The notes: generated by a model not told the origin, from the letters alone. A stretch of 64,000 nt of DNA from Lysobacter changpingensis (GCF_017308985.1 NZ_JADWPE010000002.1:124001-188000), one strand, 5' to 3'. Shown: positions 39,979 through 49,425, counted from the first letter of the stretch. Translations and numbers: made by a program.

Positions 39979-40236
39979 TCAGGCGGCGGTCGCGGCCTTG
40001 GCCGCTTCCTTGTACAGCACGGCGACCTTGTCGGTCAGCTGCGCGCCGTTCTTGATCCAGTGCTGCACGCGCTCGACGTTCAGCTCAACGCGCTTCTCGG
40101 CGCCCTGGGCGACCGGGTTGTAGAAGCCCACGCGTTCGATGTTGCGGCCGTCACGGGCGTTGCGGCTGTCGGTGACGATGACGTGGTAGAAGGGACGCTT
40201 CTTGGCGCCGCCGCGAGCGAGACGAATCTTGACCAT
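39979..40236 (-). CDS. rpsP: 30S ribosomal protein S16
   Basis: The 85-residue S16 starts [20 protein letters not shown], the invariant N-terminus, and continues through [15 protein letters not shown]. It is the first gene of the rpsP-rimM-trmD-rplS operon and lies downstream of ffh on the same strand. The in-frame extension upstream to 40290 has no family support. Confidence 0.98.
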   Translation of the reverse strand: MVKIRLARGGAKKRPFYHVIVTDSRNARDGRNIERVGFYNPVAQGAEKRVELNVERVQHWIKNGAQLTDKVAVLYKEAAKAATAA

Positions 40237-40391
40237 GGTTCGGTAGTTCCTGTGTTGCCCAGCTGCCGGAATGGCAGGGTAAGCCGGCAAGTATAAAGGG
40301 TTGATTGCGCTCGGGAAACCCCGCCGCCGAGCCCGTTCAGGGCCGCGGACCAGCGATACGCCCGGGCCCTGGCGACAACGACGCCTTTCCA

Positions 40392-40479
40392 GCCCCCTTA
40401 GTTAGGGGGCGATTCGCGCCGAAGGCGCGAATGGGGTATGGAAGCGCGCCGCGGGGCCCGAGGTTTGCGCAGCAAACCT
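40392..40479. repeat. Cluster of three perfect hairpins downstream of ffh
   Basis: Within 88 bases there are GCCCCCT / AGGGGGC (40392-40410), ATTCGCGCC-GAA-GGCGCGAAT (40412-40432) and AGGTTTGC-GCA-GCAAACCT (40461-40479). They follow the ffh stop on the minus strand by about 30-115 bases. The array looks like a mobile palindromic intergenic element or a composite terminator between ffh and rpsP. Confidence 0.7.
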
Positions 40480-40507
40480 TGGGGGATTTTCCGGCAAAGC
40501 CTGAAAA

Positions 40508-41875
40508 TCAGCGAAACGGCATTCCGCCGCGCGCGCCCATCATCCCCTTCATGCCGCGCATCAGGCCCTTCATGCCGCCGCCGGACAGCTTGGACATCAT
40601 CTTTTCCATCTGCTGGTACTGCTTCATCAGCTTGTTGACGTCGGCCGGGGTCAGGCCGGCGCCCCTGGCGATGCGGGCGCGGCGCGAGCCGTTCAGCAGG
40701 CCCGGGTTGCGGCGCTCCTTCTTCGTCATCGAATTGATGATCGCCACCATGCGCGGCACTTCCTTGCCGGTGACCTGGTTCTTCACGTGGTCGGGGATCT
40801 GGCCCATGCCCGGCAGCTTGTCCATCAGGCCGTGGATGCCGCCCATGTTCTGCATCTGCTCGAGCTGGTCCTTCATGTCGTTCAGGTCGAACTTCTTGCC
40901 CTTGGCGACCTTCTCGGCGAGCTTCTGCGCCTTGTCCTTGTCGACCTGCGATTCGACCTGCTCCACCAGCGACAGCACGTCGCCCATGTCGAGGATGCGG
41001 CTGGCGATGCGGTCGGGATGGAAGACGTCCAGGCCGTCGGGCTTCTCGCCCACGCCGATGAACTTGATCGGGCGCTGGGTGATGTAGCGAACGCTCAGCG
41101 CCGCGCCGCCGCGCGCGTCGCCGTCGGTCTTGGTGAGCACCACGCCGGTGAGCGGCAGCGCTTCGCCGAAATGCTTCGCGGTGACGGCCGCGTCCTGGCC
41201 GGTCATCGAGTCGACGACGAACAGCGTTTCGACCGGCTTGACCGCGGCGTGCAGCGCCTTGATCTCGGCCATCATCGCTTCGTCGATGCTGGTGCGGCCG
41301 GCGGTGTCGACCAGCAGCACGTCGACGAAGGACTTCTTCGCGTCGTCGATGGCGGCCTTCACGATCGCTTCGGGCTTCTGGTCCGCGCTCGAGGGGAAGA
41401 ACAGCACGTCGACCTGCTGCGCGAGCGTCTTCAGTTGCTCGATCGCCGCCGGGCGATACACGTCGGCGGACACCACCATCACCTTCTTCTTGCGCTTTTC
41501 CTTCAGGTGCTTGGCGAGCTTGCCGACGGTGGTCGTCTTGCCCGCGCCCTGCAGGCCGGCCATCAGGATGACCGCCGGCGCCGGCACGTTGAGGTTCAGG
41601 TCGGCGGCCTGCGAGCCCATGACGGCCGTCATTTCGTCGCGCACGACCTTGATCAGCGCCTGGCCGGGCGTGAGCGACTTCAGCACTTCCTGGCCGACCG
41701 CACGCACCTTGATGCGCTCGATCAACGCCTGCACCACCGGCAGCGCGACGTCGGCCTCCAGCAGGGCGATGCGCACCTCGCGCAGCGACTCGCGGATGTT
41801 CTCCTCGGTCAGGCGGCCGCGGCCGCGCAGGCGCTCGATGGTGCCGGAAAGGCGCTGGGTCAGGGATTCGAACAT
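40508..41875 (-). CDS. ffh: Signal recognition particle GTPase Ffh
   Basis: The 455-residue SRP54 homologue targets inner-membrane proteins with 4.5S RNA. It has the N-domain (MFESLTQRLSGTIERLRG), G-domain motifs GLQGAGKTTT (about 107-116), DTAGR and TKTDGDARGG, and the Met-rich M domain with GLTPADVNKLMKQY. ATG 41875 matches family N-termini. It is divergent from the CcsA/YpjD-like gene, an arrangement also known in E. coli. A cluster of hairpins follows the stop. Confidence 0.98.
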   Translation of the reverse strand: MFESLTQRLSGTIERLRGRGRLTEENIRESLREVRIALLEADVALPVVQALIERIKVRAVGQEVLKSLTPGQALIKVVRDEMTAVMGSQAADLNLNVPAPAVILMAGLQGAGKTTTVGKLAKHLKEKRKKKVMVVSADVYRPAAIEQLKTLAQQVDVLFFPSSADQKPEAIVKAAIDDAKKSFVDVLLVDTAGRTSIDEAMMAEIKALHAAVKPVETLFVVDSMTGQDAAVTAKHFGEALPLTGVVLTKTDGDARGGAALSVRYITQRPIKFIGVGEKPDGLDVFHPDRIASRILDMGDVLSLVEQVESQVDKDKAQKLAEKVAKGKKFDLNDMKDQLEQMQNMGGIHGLMDKLPGMGQIPDHVKNQVTGKEVPRMVAIINSMTKKERRNPGLLNGSRRARIARGAGLTPADVNKLMKQYQQMEKMMSKLSGGGMKGLMRGMKGMMGARGGMPFR

Positions 41876-41994
41876 GCGGACGCGACCTGGTCGGAAGCAG
41901 AAAACTGGGCCGCGAAGTATAGCCCTTCGCGCACTGCGACCCGGTGCGCATCCGGCCCATGCGGTTCGTCTCGCCGCTGTGCGACACTGCCGCG

Positions 41995-42786
41995 ATGACA
42001 ATCGTTCTCATCGCCATCGTCCTGTATCTGGTCGCGACCGCCCTGCTCGTCGGCGGCGTGCGGCAGGAACCGCCCCGTCCATCGCGCCTGTGGCTGGTTC
42101 CGGCGGTGGGTGGCGTGGCGCTGCACGGGCTCGCGCACCTGCTCGCCTGGCATGCCAGCGGCGGCGCGGACATGCATTTCTACGCGGCGCTGTCGCTGGT
42201 CGGGCTCGGCATGGCGGCGCTCACCGCGCTGGTCGGCGCGGGCGGGCGGATGGCGGCACTGGGGGTGATCGTGTTCCCGATCGCCGCGCTGGCGCTGTTC
42301 GGCTACCACCACCACGGCCACGTGCTGGGCGAACGGCTCGACTGGCGCCTGCAACTGCACGCGTGGCTGGCGTTGCTGGCGTACGCGACGCTGGCGATCG
42401 CCGCCCTGCTGGCGGTGATGCTGTGGGCGCAGGAACGCGCCCTGCGCCGGCGCGAATTCCACCGCTGGCTGCGCGCCCTGCCGCCGCTGGTGGAACTGGA
42501 GAGCCTGCTGTTCCGGACCATTGCCGTCGGTTTCGCCCTGCTCACGGCGACCCTGCTGACCGGCCTGCTGTTCGTGGAAAACCTGTTCGCCCAGCACCTG
42601 GTGCACAAGACGGTGCTGAGCGTGCTGTCGTGGCTGCTGTTCGGCGGGCTGCTGCTCGGCCGCTGGCGTTACGGCTGGCGCGGCGCGGTGGCCGTCCGCT
42701 GGACCTTGGCCGCCATGGCGCTGCTGATCCTCGCCTTCTTCGGCAGCAAGTTCGTCCTGGAATTGATCCTGCGCCAACCTGCCTGA
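41995..42786 (+). CDS. CcsA/YpjD-like inner-membrane protein (cytochrome c assembly family)
   Basis: The 263-residue protein has about eight hydrophobic helices and belongs to the cytochrome c assembly/CcsA-type superfamily, as judged by its layout, by histidine-bearing helices (LHGLAHLLAWH, LHAWLALLAYATLAIAALLA, HLVHKTVLSVLSWLLFGGLL) and by its position next to ffh, where YpjD lies in enterobacteria. It lacks a clear WWD haem-handling motif. E. coli YpjD has no firmly assigned biochemical role that I can state. Confidence 0.82.
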   Translation: MTIVLIAIVLYLVATALLVGGVRQEPPRPSRLWLVPAVGGVALHGLAHLLAWHASGGADMHFYAALSLVGLGMAALTALVGAGGRMAALGVIVFPIAALALFGYHHHGHVLGERLDWRLQLHAWLALLAYATLAIAALLAVMLWAQERALRRREFHRWLRALPPLVELESLLFRTIAVGFALLTATLLTGLLFVENLFAQHLVHKTVLSVLSWLLFGGLLLGRWRYGWRGAVAVRWTLAAMALLILAFFGSKFVLELILRQPA

Positions 42787-42797
42787 GCCCCATTCAG

Positions 42798-42817
42798 GTT
42801 GTTGCACGCGCGACAAC
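42798..42817. promoter_or_regulatory. Inverted repeat upstream of the MarR gene
   Basis: GTTGTTGC-ACGC-GCGACAAC has eight-base arms with one G·T. It stands 22 bases before the larger palindrome and may be a second operator. It lies 12 bases after the stop of the CcsA-like gene. Confidence 0.45.
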
Positions 42818-42839
42818 AGCCCGTTTCGTTTGCTGAAAC

Positions 42840-42861
42840 AATATTTGCATTGACAAATATT
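42840..42861. promoter_or_regulatory. Probable MarR operator
   Basis: A perfect eight-base inverted repeat AATATTTG-CATTGA-CAAATATT, markedly A/T-rich in a GC-rich setting, ends 25 bases before the MarR gene start. MarR dimers bind such palindromes; autoregulation of the efflux operon is the natural reading. Confidence 0.75.
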
Positions 42862-42886
42862 GCCCAGGCGAAGAACATGCGCAGCC

Positions 42887-43345
42887 ATGTCGCGCTCCCT
42901 TCCTCCGTCCGCCTGCAGCGGGTCCACGCTCGGACTGCTCTTCCGGCAGGTCCGCGATGCGATGTGGGCGCGCATGGAGCACGAGCTGGGCGTCGCCGGC
43001 CATGAACTCACCTTCAGCCAGTACATCGCGCTGAAGAAGCTCTCCGACGGCCCGCACGGCGTCACCGACCTCGCCCGCGCCGCCGAGCTCAACCCGGGCG
43101 CGATGACCCGCCTGCTCGACAAGCTCGAAGCGCGCGGCCTGATTGCGCGCGAAGCCGACCCGGCCGATCGCCGCGCGGTGAACATCCAGCTCACCGAGGC
43201 CGGACGCGCGATGTGGCTGGACGTGAACCAGTGCGGCCAGCGCGTGCGCGAGCGTGCGATGCACGGCATGAGCGACGCCGAACGCGAGCAGCTCATGCGG
43301 ATGCTCGAGCAGGTCCGCGACAACCTTTCCCTTTCCGACACCTGA
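42887..43345 (+). CDS. MarR family transcriptional regulator of the efflux operon
   Basis: The 152-residue protein is a winged-helix repressor: LTFSQYIALKKLSDGPHGVTDLA, the recognition helix region LNPGAMTRLLDKLEARGLIAREAD and the wing PADRRAVNIQLTEAG. Start 42887 (MSRSLPPS) is the first ATG in frame; an upstream TTG at 42860 would overlap the operator. It sits directly ahead of an outer-membrane factor, an EmrA-like adaptor and an EmrB-like pump, and is likely inactivated by a pump substrate in the manner of EmrR. Confidence 0.92.
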   Translation: MSRSLPPSACSGSTLGLLFRQVRDAMWARMEHELGVAGHELTFSQYIALKKLSDGPHGVTDLARAAELNPGAMTRLLDKLEARGLIAREADPADRRAVNIQLTEAGRAMWLDVNQCGQRVRERAMHGMSDAEREQLMRMLEQVRDNLSLSDT

Positions 43346-43347
43346 CC

Positions 43348-44880
43348 ATGGCCCTTTCCCATCCTCGCCCGCTCCGCGGGCTGAAGCCCGTGCTTTCGAC
43401 GGGTACGTCTCCGAAAGCCGCCGCCACGCTCGCGATCGCCCTGGCGAGCGCGCTGGTCCTGGCCGGCTGCGCCAGTTCGCGCGGCCTCGCGCCGGAAGGC
43501 CGCCCGCTCGACGCGGACAGCCTGCAGGCGCAGCGCTCGCTGTCCGGCGTCGCGGTGTCCGATGCGGCCTTCCCGACACAGGACTGGTGGACCACGCTCG
43601 GCGATGCGCAGCTGGACTCGCTGATCGTCGAAGCGCTGCAGGGCACGCCGAGCCTCGCCGCCGCCGACGCGCGCCTGCGCCAGGCCGTCGCGCAGGCCGG
43701 ACTCGCCGATGCGCAACGCAAGCCGACGCTCGGCGCGAGCGCGCAGTACTCCGGCCTCCAACTGCCCGAAACGGTCGCGCCCGAGCCGCTTGGCGGTTCC
43801 TACCAGGGCGTCGGCCTGCTGAGCCTCAACTTCAAGTACACCTTCGACCTGTGGGGCGGCGAACGCGCGAAGTGGCAGGCCGCGCTCGGCCAGGCGCGCG
43901 CGGCGGAAGTCGATGCGCAGGCCGCGCGCCTGACGCTCTCCTCCGGCATCGCCCGCACGTATGTCGCGCTGGCGCAGGCGTTCGATGCGAACGACGTCGC
44001 CAGGGCCGATTTCGACCGCGCCAGCGGCCTGCTCGAACTCGGTCGCCAGCGCGTCGCCGCGGGCCTGGACAACCAGTTGCAGATCCGCAACGCCGAAAGC
44101 GCCGTCGCCAGCGCGCAGCAGCAGATCCAGGCCAGCGAGCATGAGATCGAAGTGACGCGCAACGCGCTCGCCGCGCTGCTGGGCAAGGGCCCGGATCGCG
44201 GTCGCGACATCGCGCGTCCGATGATCCTGCACGCCGCCACGCCGACGCTGCCGTCGGTGCTGCCGAGCGAACTGCTGGGCCACCGCCCCGACGTGGTCGC
44301 CGCGCGCTGGCGCGTGGAAGCCGCGCAGCACGGCATCAAGGCGAGCAAGGCCGCGTTCTATCCGACCATCAACCTGAGCGCGATGGCCGGCGTCGCCGCC
44401 GGCAACCTCGGCGACCTGTTCGGCAGCGACGCGCTGCTGCTGCAGGGCGGCCCGGCGATCAGCCTGCCGATCTTCGACGGCGGCCGGCTGCGCAACAACC
44501 TCGCCAGCAGCGATGCGACCTACGACCTCGCGGTCGCCAACTACAACCAGTCGCTGGTCGGCGCGCTGCGCGAAGTCGCCGACGCCGTGCATTCGGCGCG
44601 TTCGCTCGACGCGCAGATCGCCTCCGCCACGCGGGCGCGCGATGCCGCGCGCAGCGCGTGGGACATCGCGACGCAGCGCTACAAGGCCGGCCTGGGCACG
44701 CAGCTCGACGTGCTCGCCGCGCAGCGTCCGCTGCTCGACAGCGATCGCCAGCTGACGGTGTTGCGCGCGCAGCGGCTCGCCGCGTCCATCGACCTCGACC
44801 GCGCGCTCGGCGGCGGCCTGGTCCTGACGGCTCCCACCTCCGACTCCACTTCCGACATCGCCAAGGCCCCCACGCCATGA
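43348..44880 (+). CDS. Outer-membrane efflux lipoprotein, NodT/OprM family
   Basis: The 510-residue precursor has a signal sequence ending in the lipobox LAGC (Cys41). The body contains two outer-membrane efflux protein repeats with long helical stretches rich in Ala/Gln (tunnel helices), beginning near residue 80 (DWWTTLGDAQLDSLI) and 285. The family signature RPDVVAARWRVEAAQ is present. It starts two bases after the MarR stop and ends overlapping the adaptor (ATGA), so the operon is tightly coupled. It forms the TolC-like exit duct of the pump. Confidence 0.94.
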   Translation: MALSHPRPLRGLKPVLSTGTSPKAAATLAIALASALVLAGCASSRGLAPEGRPLDADSLQAQRSLSGVAVSDAAFPTQDWWTTLGDAQLDSLIVEALQGTPSLAAADARLRQAVAQAGLADAQRKPTLGASAQYSGLQLPETVAPEPLGGSYQGVGLLSLNFKYTFDLWGGERAKWQAALGQARAAEVDAQAARLTLSSGIARTYVALAQAFDANDVARADFDRASGLLELGRQRVAAGLDNQLQIRNAESAVASAQQQIQASEHEIEVTRNALAALLGKGPDRGRDIARPMILHAATPTLPSVLPSELLGHRPDVVAARWRVEAAQHGIKASKAAFYPTINLSAMAGVAAGNLGDLFGSDALLLQGGPAISLPIFDGGRLRNNLASSDATYDLAVANYNQSLVGALREVADAVHSARSLDAQIASATRARDAARSAWDIATQRYKAGLGTQLDVLAAQRPLLDSDRQLTVLRAQRLAASIDLDRALGGGLVLTAPTSDSTSDIAKAPTP

Positions 44881-46067
44881 CCACCGAACACAATCCCAAT
44901 GCGAAGGCGGCTGCGCCGCAGTCCAATGGCAAGCGCAAGAAGGCGCTGACGATCCTCGCCGCCGTGGTGGCCCTGGCGGGCATCGGCTGGGCGGCGTGGT
45001 ACGTGCTCGTCGCGCGTTTCCACGAAGACACCGACGACGCCTACGTGCAGGGCAACGTCGTCAGCATCGTCCCGCAGACGCAGGGCACGGTGGTGAGCAT
45101 CGACGCCGACGACGGCATGAAGGTCGAAGCCGGCCAGCCGCTCGTGCACCTGGATCCGAACGACGCGCAGGTCGCCTGCGACCAGGCCGTCGCGAACCTC
45201 GCCAACACCGTGCGCCAGGTGCGCGGCCTGTACAGCGCGGTCGATGCGGGCGCGGCCGATCTCGCCGCTCGCGAAGCGCAGGTCGCGCGTGCGCGCGCCG
45301 ACCTGAAGCGTCGCGAAGGCCTCGTCGGCAACGGCGCGGTGTCGGCGGAAGAACTCGCGCATGCGCGCAACGAACTCGCCGTCCTCGAAGCCGGCCTGCG
45401 TGCCTCCAGCGGCAACCTCTCGCGCAACCGTGCGCTGGTCGATGCCACCGAAGTCGGCACGCAGCCGCAGGTCGCCGCCGCCGCGTCGCAGCTGCGCCAG
45501 GCGTACCTCAACCTGCAGCGCACCGCGATCGTCGCGCCCGTGTCGGGCTACATCGCCAAGCGCGAAGTGCAGCTTGGCCAGCGCGTGCAGCCGGGCGTGA
45601 ACCTGATGACCATCGTTCCGCTGGAACAGCTGTGGGTCGAGGCGAACTTCAAGGAAACGCAGCTGGCGAAGATGCGCATCGGCCAGCCGGTGAAGGTGCA
45701 CGCCGACCTGTACGGCAGCGATGTCGAATACGACGGCAAGGTCGTCTCGCTCGGCATGGGCACGGGCAGCGCGTTCTCCCTGCTGCCGGCCCAGAACGCC
45801 AGCGGCAACTGGATCAAGATCGTGCAGCGCGTGCCGGTGCGCATCGAAGTCGAGCCGAAGCAGCTTGCCGAACATCCGCTGCGCCTGGGCCTGAGCATGA
45901 ACGTGGACGTCACCGTGCGCGACCAGGCCGGCCCCGTGCTCGTGCCGGCGCGCAGGAACGACAAGCCGCTGTTCACCACCGCCGCGTACGAAAAGCAGCT
46001 CAACGATGCGAACGCGCTGATCGACAAGGTGATCCGCGAGAACCTGCCGGGCACGCGCCACGGTTGA
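44877..46067 (+). CDS. emrA: HlyD/EmrA family membrane-fusion protein
   Basis: The 396-residue adaptor has one N-terminal transmembrane helix (about 24-45), a split biotinyl-lipoyl domain (VSIVPQTQGTVVSIDADDGMKVEAGQ … IVAPVSGYIAKREVQLGQ), a coiled-coil hairpin and a beta-barrel domain. It bridges the MFS pump and the outer-membrane channel. The start overlaps the OMF stop. It is followed after 181 bases, holding a palindromic repeat, by the pump gene. Confidence 0.94.
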   Translation: MTTEHNPNAKAAAPQSNGKRKKALTILAAVVALAGIGWAAWYVLVARFHEDTDDAYVQGNVVSIVPQTQGTVVSIDADDGMKVEAGQPLVHLDPNDAQVACDQAVANLANTVRQVRGLYSAVDAGAADLAAREAQVARARADLKRREGLVGNGAVSAEELAHARNELAVLEAGLRASSGNLSRNRALVDATEVGTQPQVAAAASQLRQAYLNLQRTAIVAPVSGYIAKREVQLGQRVQPGVNLMTIVPLEQLWVEANFKETQLAKMRIGQPVKVHADLYGSDVEYDGKVVSLGMGTGSAFSLLPAQNASGNWIKIVQRVPVRIEVEPKQLAEHPLRLGLSMNVDVTVRDQAGPVLVPARRNDKPLFTTAAYEKQLNDANALIDKVIRENLPGTRHG

Positions 46068-46107
46068 TCGGCGCGCATCGATGCGCGCAACGCTCCACGT
46101 CTTCTTT

Positions 46108-46192
46108 GCCGTCATCCCCGCGAAAGCGGGGGCCTGCCGACCGATCCCTCCCCCGAACGTCGCAGGATTCCCGCCTTCGCGGGAATGACGGC
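46108..46192. repeat. Palindromic intergenic repeat inside the efflux operon
   Basis: Outer arms GCCGTCAT / ATGACGGC enclose two hairpins, CCCCGC-GAAA-GCGGGG and TCCCGC-CTTC-GCGGGA. The element separates the adaptor and pump genes. Inserted copies of such repeats can lower expression of the distal gene or define alternative 3' ends. Confidence 0.8.
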
Positions 46193-46248
46193 CCTTCTTC
46201 CCACGACGCGTCGCCAGCCGCTCGCGTCGCACACCTCCAGACGACGCC

Positions 46249-47835
46249 ATGTCCACCATCGCGCAACAGGAAGAGGAAATGGGTTTGCCGGTCACGCCGG
46301 AACCGCCCAAGACCGCCTTCCGTCCGCCCAACATCGCGTTGACGACCGTCGGCCTCGCGCTGGCGTCGTTCATGCAGGTGCTCGACACCACCATCGCCAA
46401 CGTCTCGCTGCCGACCATTTCCGGCAACCTCGGTGCGAGCGCGAACCAGGCGACGTGGGTCATCACGTCCTTCGCCGTGAGCAACGCGATCGCGCTGCCG
46501 CTCACCGGCTTCCTCACGCGCCGCTTCGGCGAGCGCAAGCTGTTCACCTGGGCGACGCTCGCATTCGTCATCGCCTCGCTGCTGTGCGGCCTGGCGAACT
46601 CGATGGGCCTGCTGGTCGCCGCGCGTGCGCTGCAGGGCTTCGTCGCCGGCCCGATGTACCCGGTCACGCAGGCGCTGCTGATCTCGATCTATCCACCGCA
46701 CAAACGCGGACAGGCGATCGCGCTGCTGGCGATGGTGACGGTCGTGGCGCCGATCGCGGGCCCGATTCTCGGCGGGTGGATCACCGACAACTACAGCTGG
46801 GAATGGATCTTCTTCATCAACGTGCCCATCGGCATCTTCTCCAGCATCGTCGTCGGGCGGCAGCTCAAGGGTCGCCCGGAGAAGCTGGAAAAGCCGAAGA
46901 TGGACTACATCGGCCTGGCGACGCTGGTGCTGGGCGTGGGCGCGCTGCAGATCATGCTCGACCTGGGCAACGACGAGGACTGGTTCAACTCGACCAAGAT
47001 CGTGTGGCTGACGGTGATCGCAGTGATCGCGCTGGCGGTGTTCGTGATCTGGGAACTCACCGAGAAGGACCCCATCGTCAACCTGCGCCTGTTCCGCCAT
47101 CGCAATTTCGCCAGCGGCACGGCGGCAATGGTGATGGCGTACTCGGCGTTCTTCAGCGTCGGTCTGCTGGTGCCGCTGTGGCTGCAGCGCAACCTGGGCT
47201 ACACGCCGATCTGGGCCGGTTTCGCCAGCGCGCCCATCGGCATCCTGCCGGTGCTGCTGACGCCGCTGGTGGGCAAGTACGCGTCGAAGTTCGACCTGCG
47301 CATGCTGGCGACATTCGCCTTCATCGTGATGGCGGCCACCAGCTTCTACCGCTCCGGCTTCAACCTCGACGTGGACTTCGCACGCGTGGCCGAAGTGCAG
47401 TTGTGGCAGGGCTTGGGCGTGGCGCTGTTCTTCATGCCGGTGCTGACGATATTGCTGTCGGACCTGGAGCCGCATGAGATCGCGGCGGGTTCGGGCCTGG
47501 CGACGTTCGTGCGAACGCTCGGCGGCAGCTTCGCGGCGTCGCTGACGACGTGGGCCTGGAACCAGCGCAGCACGATCCATCATGCGCGGCTGACCGAGAA
47601 CATCGGCGCCTACGATCCGGCGATGCAGCAGACCGTGACCTCGCTGGGCCAGGGCGACCTGCAGCGCGGCGCGGTGGTGATGAACCAGATGATCTCGCAG
47701 CAGGCGGTGCAGATCGGCTTCAACGAGATCTTCCACCTGCTGGGCATCCTGTTCCTGGTGGTGATCGTGTTCGTCTGGTTCGCCAGGCCGCCGTTCTCGG
47801 CGAAGGTGGGCGGCGCGGCGGCGGGTGGGCATTGA
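46249..47835 (+). CDS. emrB: EmrB-type MFS multidrug transporter (DHA2, 14 helices)
   Basis: The 528-residue pump has about 14 hydrophobic helices and DHA2 motifs: QVLDTTIANVSLPTISG in helix 1 (the D1-type motif), GFLTRRFGERKLF as motif A and GPILGGWI as motif C. It uses the proton gradient to expel hydrophobic toxins through the EmrA-type adaptor and the NodT-type channel encoded upstream. The stop is followed by REP-like copy 3. Confidence 0.95.
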   Translation: MSTIAQQEEEMGLPVTPEPPKTAFRPPNIALTTVGLALASFMQVLDTTIANVSLPTISGNLGASANQATWVITSFAVSNAIALPLTGFLTRRFGERKLFTWATLAFVIASLLCGLANSMGLLVAARALQGFVAGPMYPVTQALLISIYPPHKRGQAIALLAMVTVVAPIAGPILGGWITDNYSWEWIFFINVPIGIFSSIVVGRQLKGRPEKLEKPKMDYIGLATLVLGVGALQIMLDLGNDEDWFNSTKIVWLTVIAVIALAVFVIWELTEKDPIVNLRLFRHRNFASGTAAMVMAYSAFFSVGLLVPLWLQRNLGYTPIWAGFASAPIGILPVLLTPLVGKYASKFDLRMLATFAFIVMAATSFYRSGFNLDVDFARVAEVQLWQGLGVALFFMPVLTILLSDLEPHEIAAGSGLATFVRTLGGSFAASLTTWAWNQRSTIHHARLTENIGAYDPAMQQTVTSLGQGDLQRGAVVMNQMISQQAVQIGFNEIFHLLGILFLVVIVFVWFARPPFSAKVGGAAAGGH

Positions 47836-47865
47836 GGCTCATGCCTTTTCAGCGCTTGTAGCCTT

Positions 47866-47940
47866 TGTAGCCCGGGTAAGCGAAGCGCACCCGGGTTGGG
47901 CGTGACAGTCCCCGGGTGCGCTTCGCTGACCCGGGCTGCA
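47866..47940. repeat. REP-like palindrome, copy 3 of 3
   Basis: It reads TGTAGCCCGGGTAAGCGAAG…GGGTGCGCTTCGCTGACCCGGGCTGCA, the same element as copies 1 and 2. It stands 30 bases after the pump stop. A fragment TTGTAGCC just ahead of it repeats its first bases. Confidence 0.86.
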
Positions 47941-48074
47941 AGGGCGGCACCGCCAGCGCGAGATGACCGTCCTTCCCAGGACGCCCGCAGGAAGCGCACC
48001 AAGATCCCATTCCACATAGGCCGCCCACGGCGAGCCACGCCGTTGTAAGGGTCATCGGACATCCTCCCACCCCG

Positions 48075-48926
48075 ATGCCCCACTACGTCCTCACCCTCTC
48101 CTGCCCTGATCGCCCGGGCATCGTCAATGCCGTCACCGGGCATCTGCTGCGGTTCGAGGGCAACATCCTCGAAGCGCAGCAGTACAACGACCGCGAAACC
48201 GACCGCTTCTTCATGCGCACCGTGTTCGCGCTCGCGCCGCAGGCGCACGCGCAGGTGCGCGAGGGCTTCGATGCGCTCGCGCAGGCGTTCCGCATGGAAT
48301 GGTCGCTGCGCGATCGCAGCGAACCGCGTCGTGTGATGCTGCTCGCTTCAAAGTTCGACCACTGCCTCGCCGACGTCCTGTACCGCTGGCGCATCGGCGA
48401 ATTGCCGATGGCGATCACCGCCGTCGTCACCAACCATCCGCGCGAGACCTACCGGCATCTGGATTTCGACGGCATTCCCTTCCACCACCTTCCGGTGGAA
48501 AAAGGTCGCAAGCACGAACAGGAAGCCGCGCTGGCCGCATTGATCCATGACACCGGCACCGAACTCGTCGTGCTCGCGCGCTACATGCAGGTGCTGTCGG
48601 CGGAACTGGCGCGCACGCTCGCCGGACGCTGCATCAACATCCACCACTCGTTCCTGCCCGGCTTCAAGGGCGCGCGGCCGTACCACCAGGCGCATGCGCG
48701 CGGGGTCAAGCTGATCGGCGCGACGGCGCATTTCGTCACCGCCGACCTCGACGAAGGCCCGATCATCGAACAGGACACGCAACGCGTCAGCCACCACGAC
48801 ACGCCCGACGACCTCGTCCGCATCGGCCGCGACATCGAACGTCGCGTGCTCGCGCAGGCGCTGCGCTACTGGCTCGACGACCGCATCCTGCTCAACGGCC
48901 ATCGCACGGTGGTATTCGCCGTGTGA
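48075..48926 (+). CDS. purU: Formyltetrahydrofolate deformylase
   Basis: The 283-residue enzyme hydrolyses 10-formyl-THF to formate and THF, feeding formate to PurT and balancing one-carbon pools. It has an N-terminal ACT domain ([21 protein letters not shown]) and a C-terminal formyl-transferase-like domain with [29 protein letters not shown] and [11 protein letters not shown]. Length is normal. Confidence 0.96.
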   Translation: MPHYVLTLSCPDRPGIVNAVTGHLLRFEGNILEAQQYNDRETDRFFMRTVFALAPQAHAQVREGFDALAQAFRMEWSLRDRSEPRRVMLLASKFDHCLADVLYRWRIGELPMAITAVVTNHPRETYRHLDFDGIPFHHLPVEKGRKHEQEAALAALIHDTGTELVVLARYMQVLSAELARTLAGRCINIHHSFLPGFKGARPYHQAHARGVKLIGATAHFVTADLDEGPIIEQDTQRVSHHDTPDDLVRIGRDIERRVLAQALRYWLDDRILLNGHRTVVFAV

Positions 48927-48975
48927 ATGAACGCGCTTTCGCCGCACGCACACATGCGTTGGGTAAGGTGCGGCC

Positions 48976-49422
48976 ATGGGCGCCGCACGCTGGATCATCG
49001 CGATTTGGCTGGGAACCGTCATCGTTTCGACGGTGCTCGTGGGCTGGATCGTACTGTGGCACCGCCTCCTCCTGCAGCGCGAAGCGTTGCGCCTGCAGGC
49101 CGCGTTCGACGCCCTCTGCTTTCCCACGCCGGCCGGGCCGGTGATGGGCGAAGCGCTCACCGTGGTGAAGATCGCCTACCAGCTCGACGAACCCGATCCG
49201 TCGCTCGGCGCGCGCGCAGGCCCGGCGCATTGGGATTCGCTGTGGTACGCGGCGGGACCGGGGCCGAGCTACTTCCTCGCGATCTGCACGCTCGACGCAC
49301 ATGCGTCGGAGCTGGCGCCGCGCTGGATCGTGCGACGCTTGGACGAGGCGCGGATGCGCGCCGCGCTGACCGACGACGCGCGCGCGCAGATGCTGGCGTT
49401 CGGGGAGGCGATCGAGGCCTGA
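48976..49422 (+). CDS. Hypothetical membrane-anchored protein
   Basis: The 148-residue product has one N-terminal hydrophobic helix (about 6-29: IIAIWLGTVIVSTVLVGWIV) and a soluble part with few recognisable motifs. I do not recognise the family. It lies between purU (same strand) and radA (opposite strand), and its stop is three bases from the radA stop. The amino-acid composition and start support a real gene; function is unknown. Confidence 0.68.
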   Translation: MGAARWIIAIWLGTVIVSTVLVGWIVLWHRLLLQREALRLQAAFDALCFPTPAGPVMGEALTVVKIAYQLDEPDPSLGARAGPAHWDSLWYAAGPGPSYFLAICTLDAHASELAPRWIVRRLDEARMRAALTDDARAQMLAFGEAIEA

Positions 49423-49425
49423 GCC

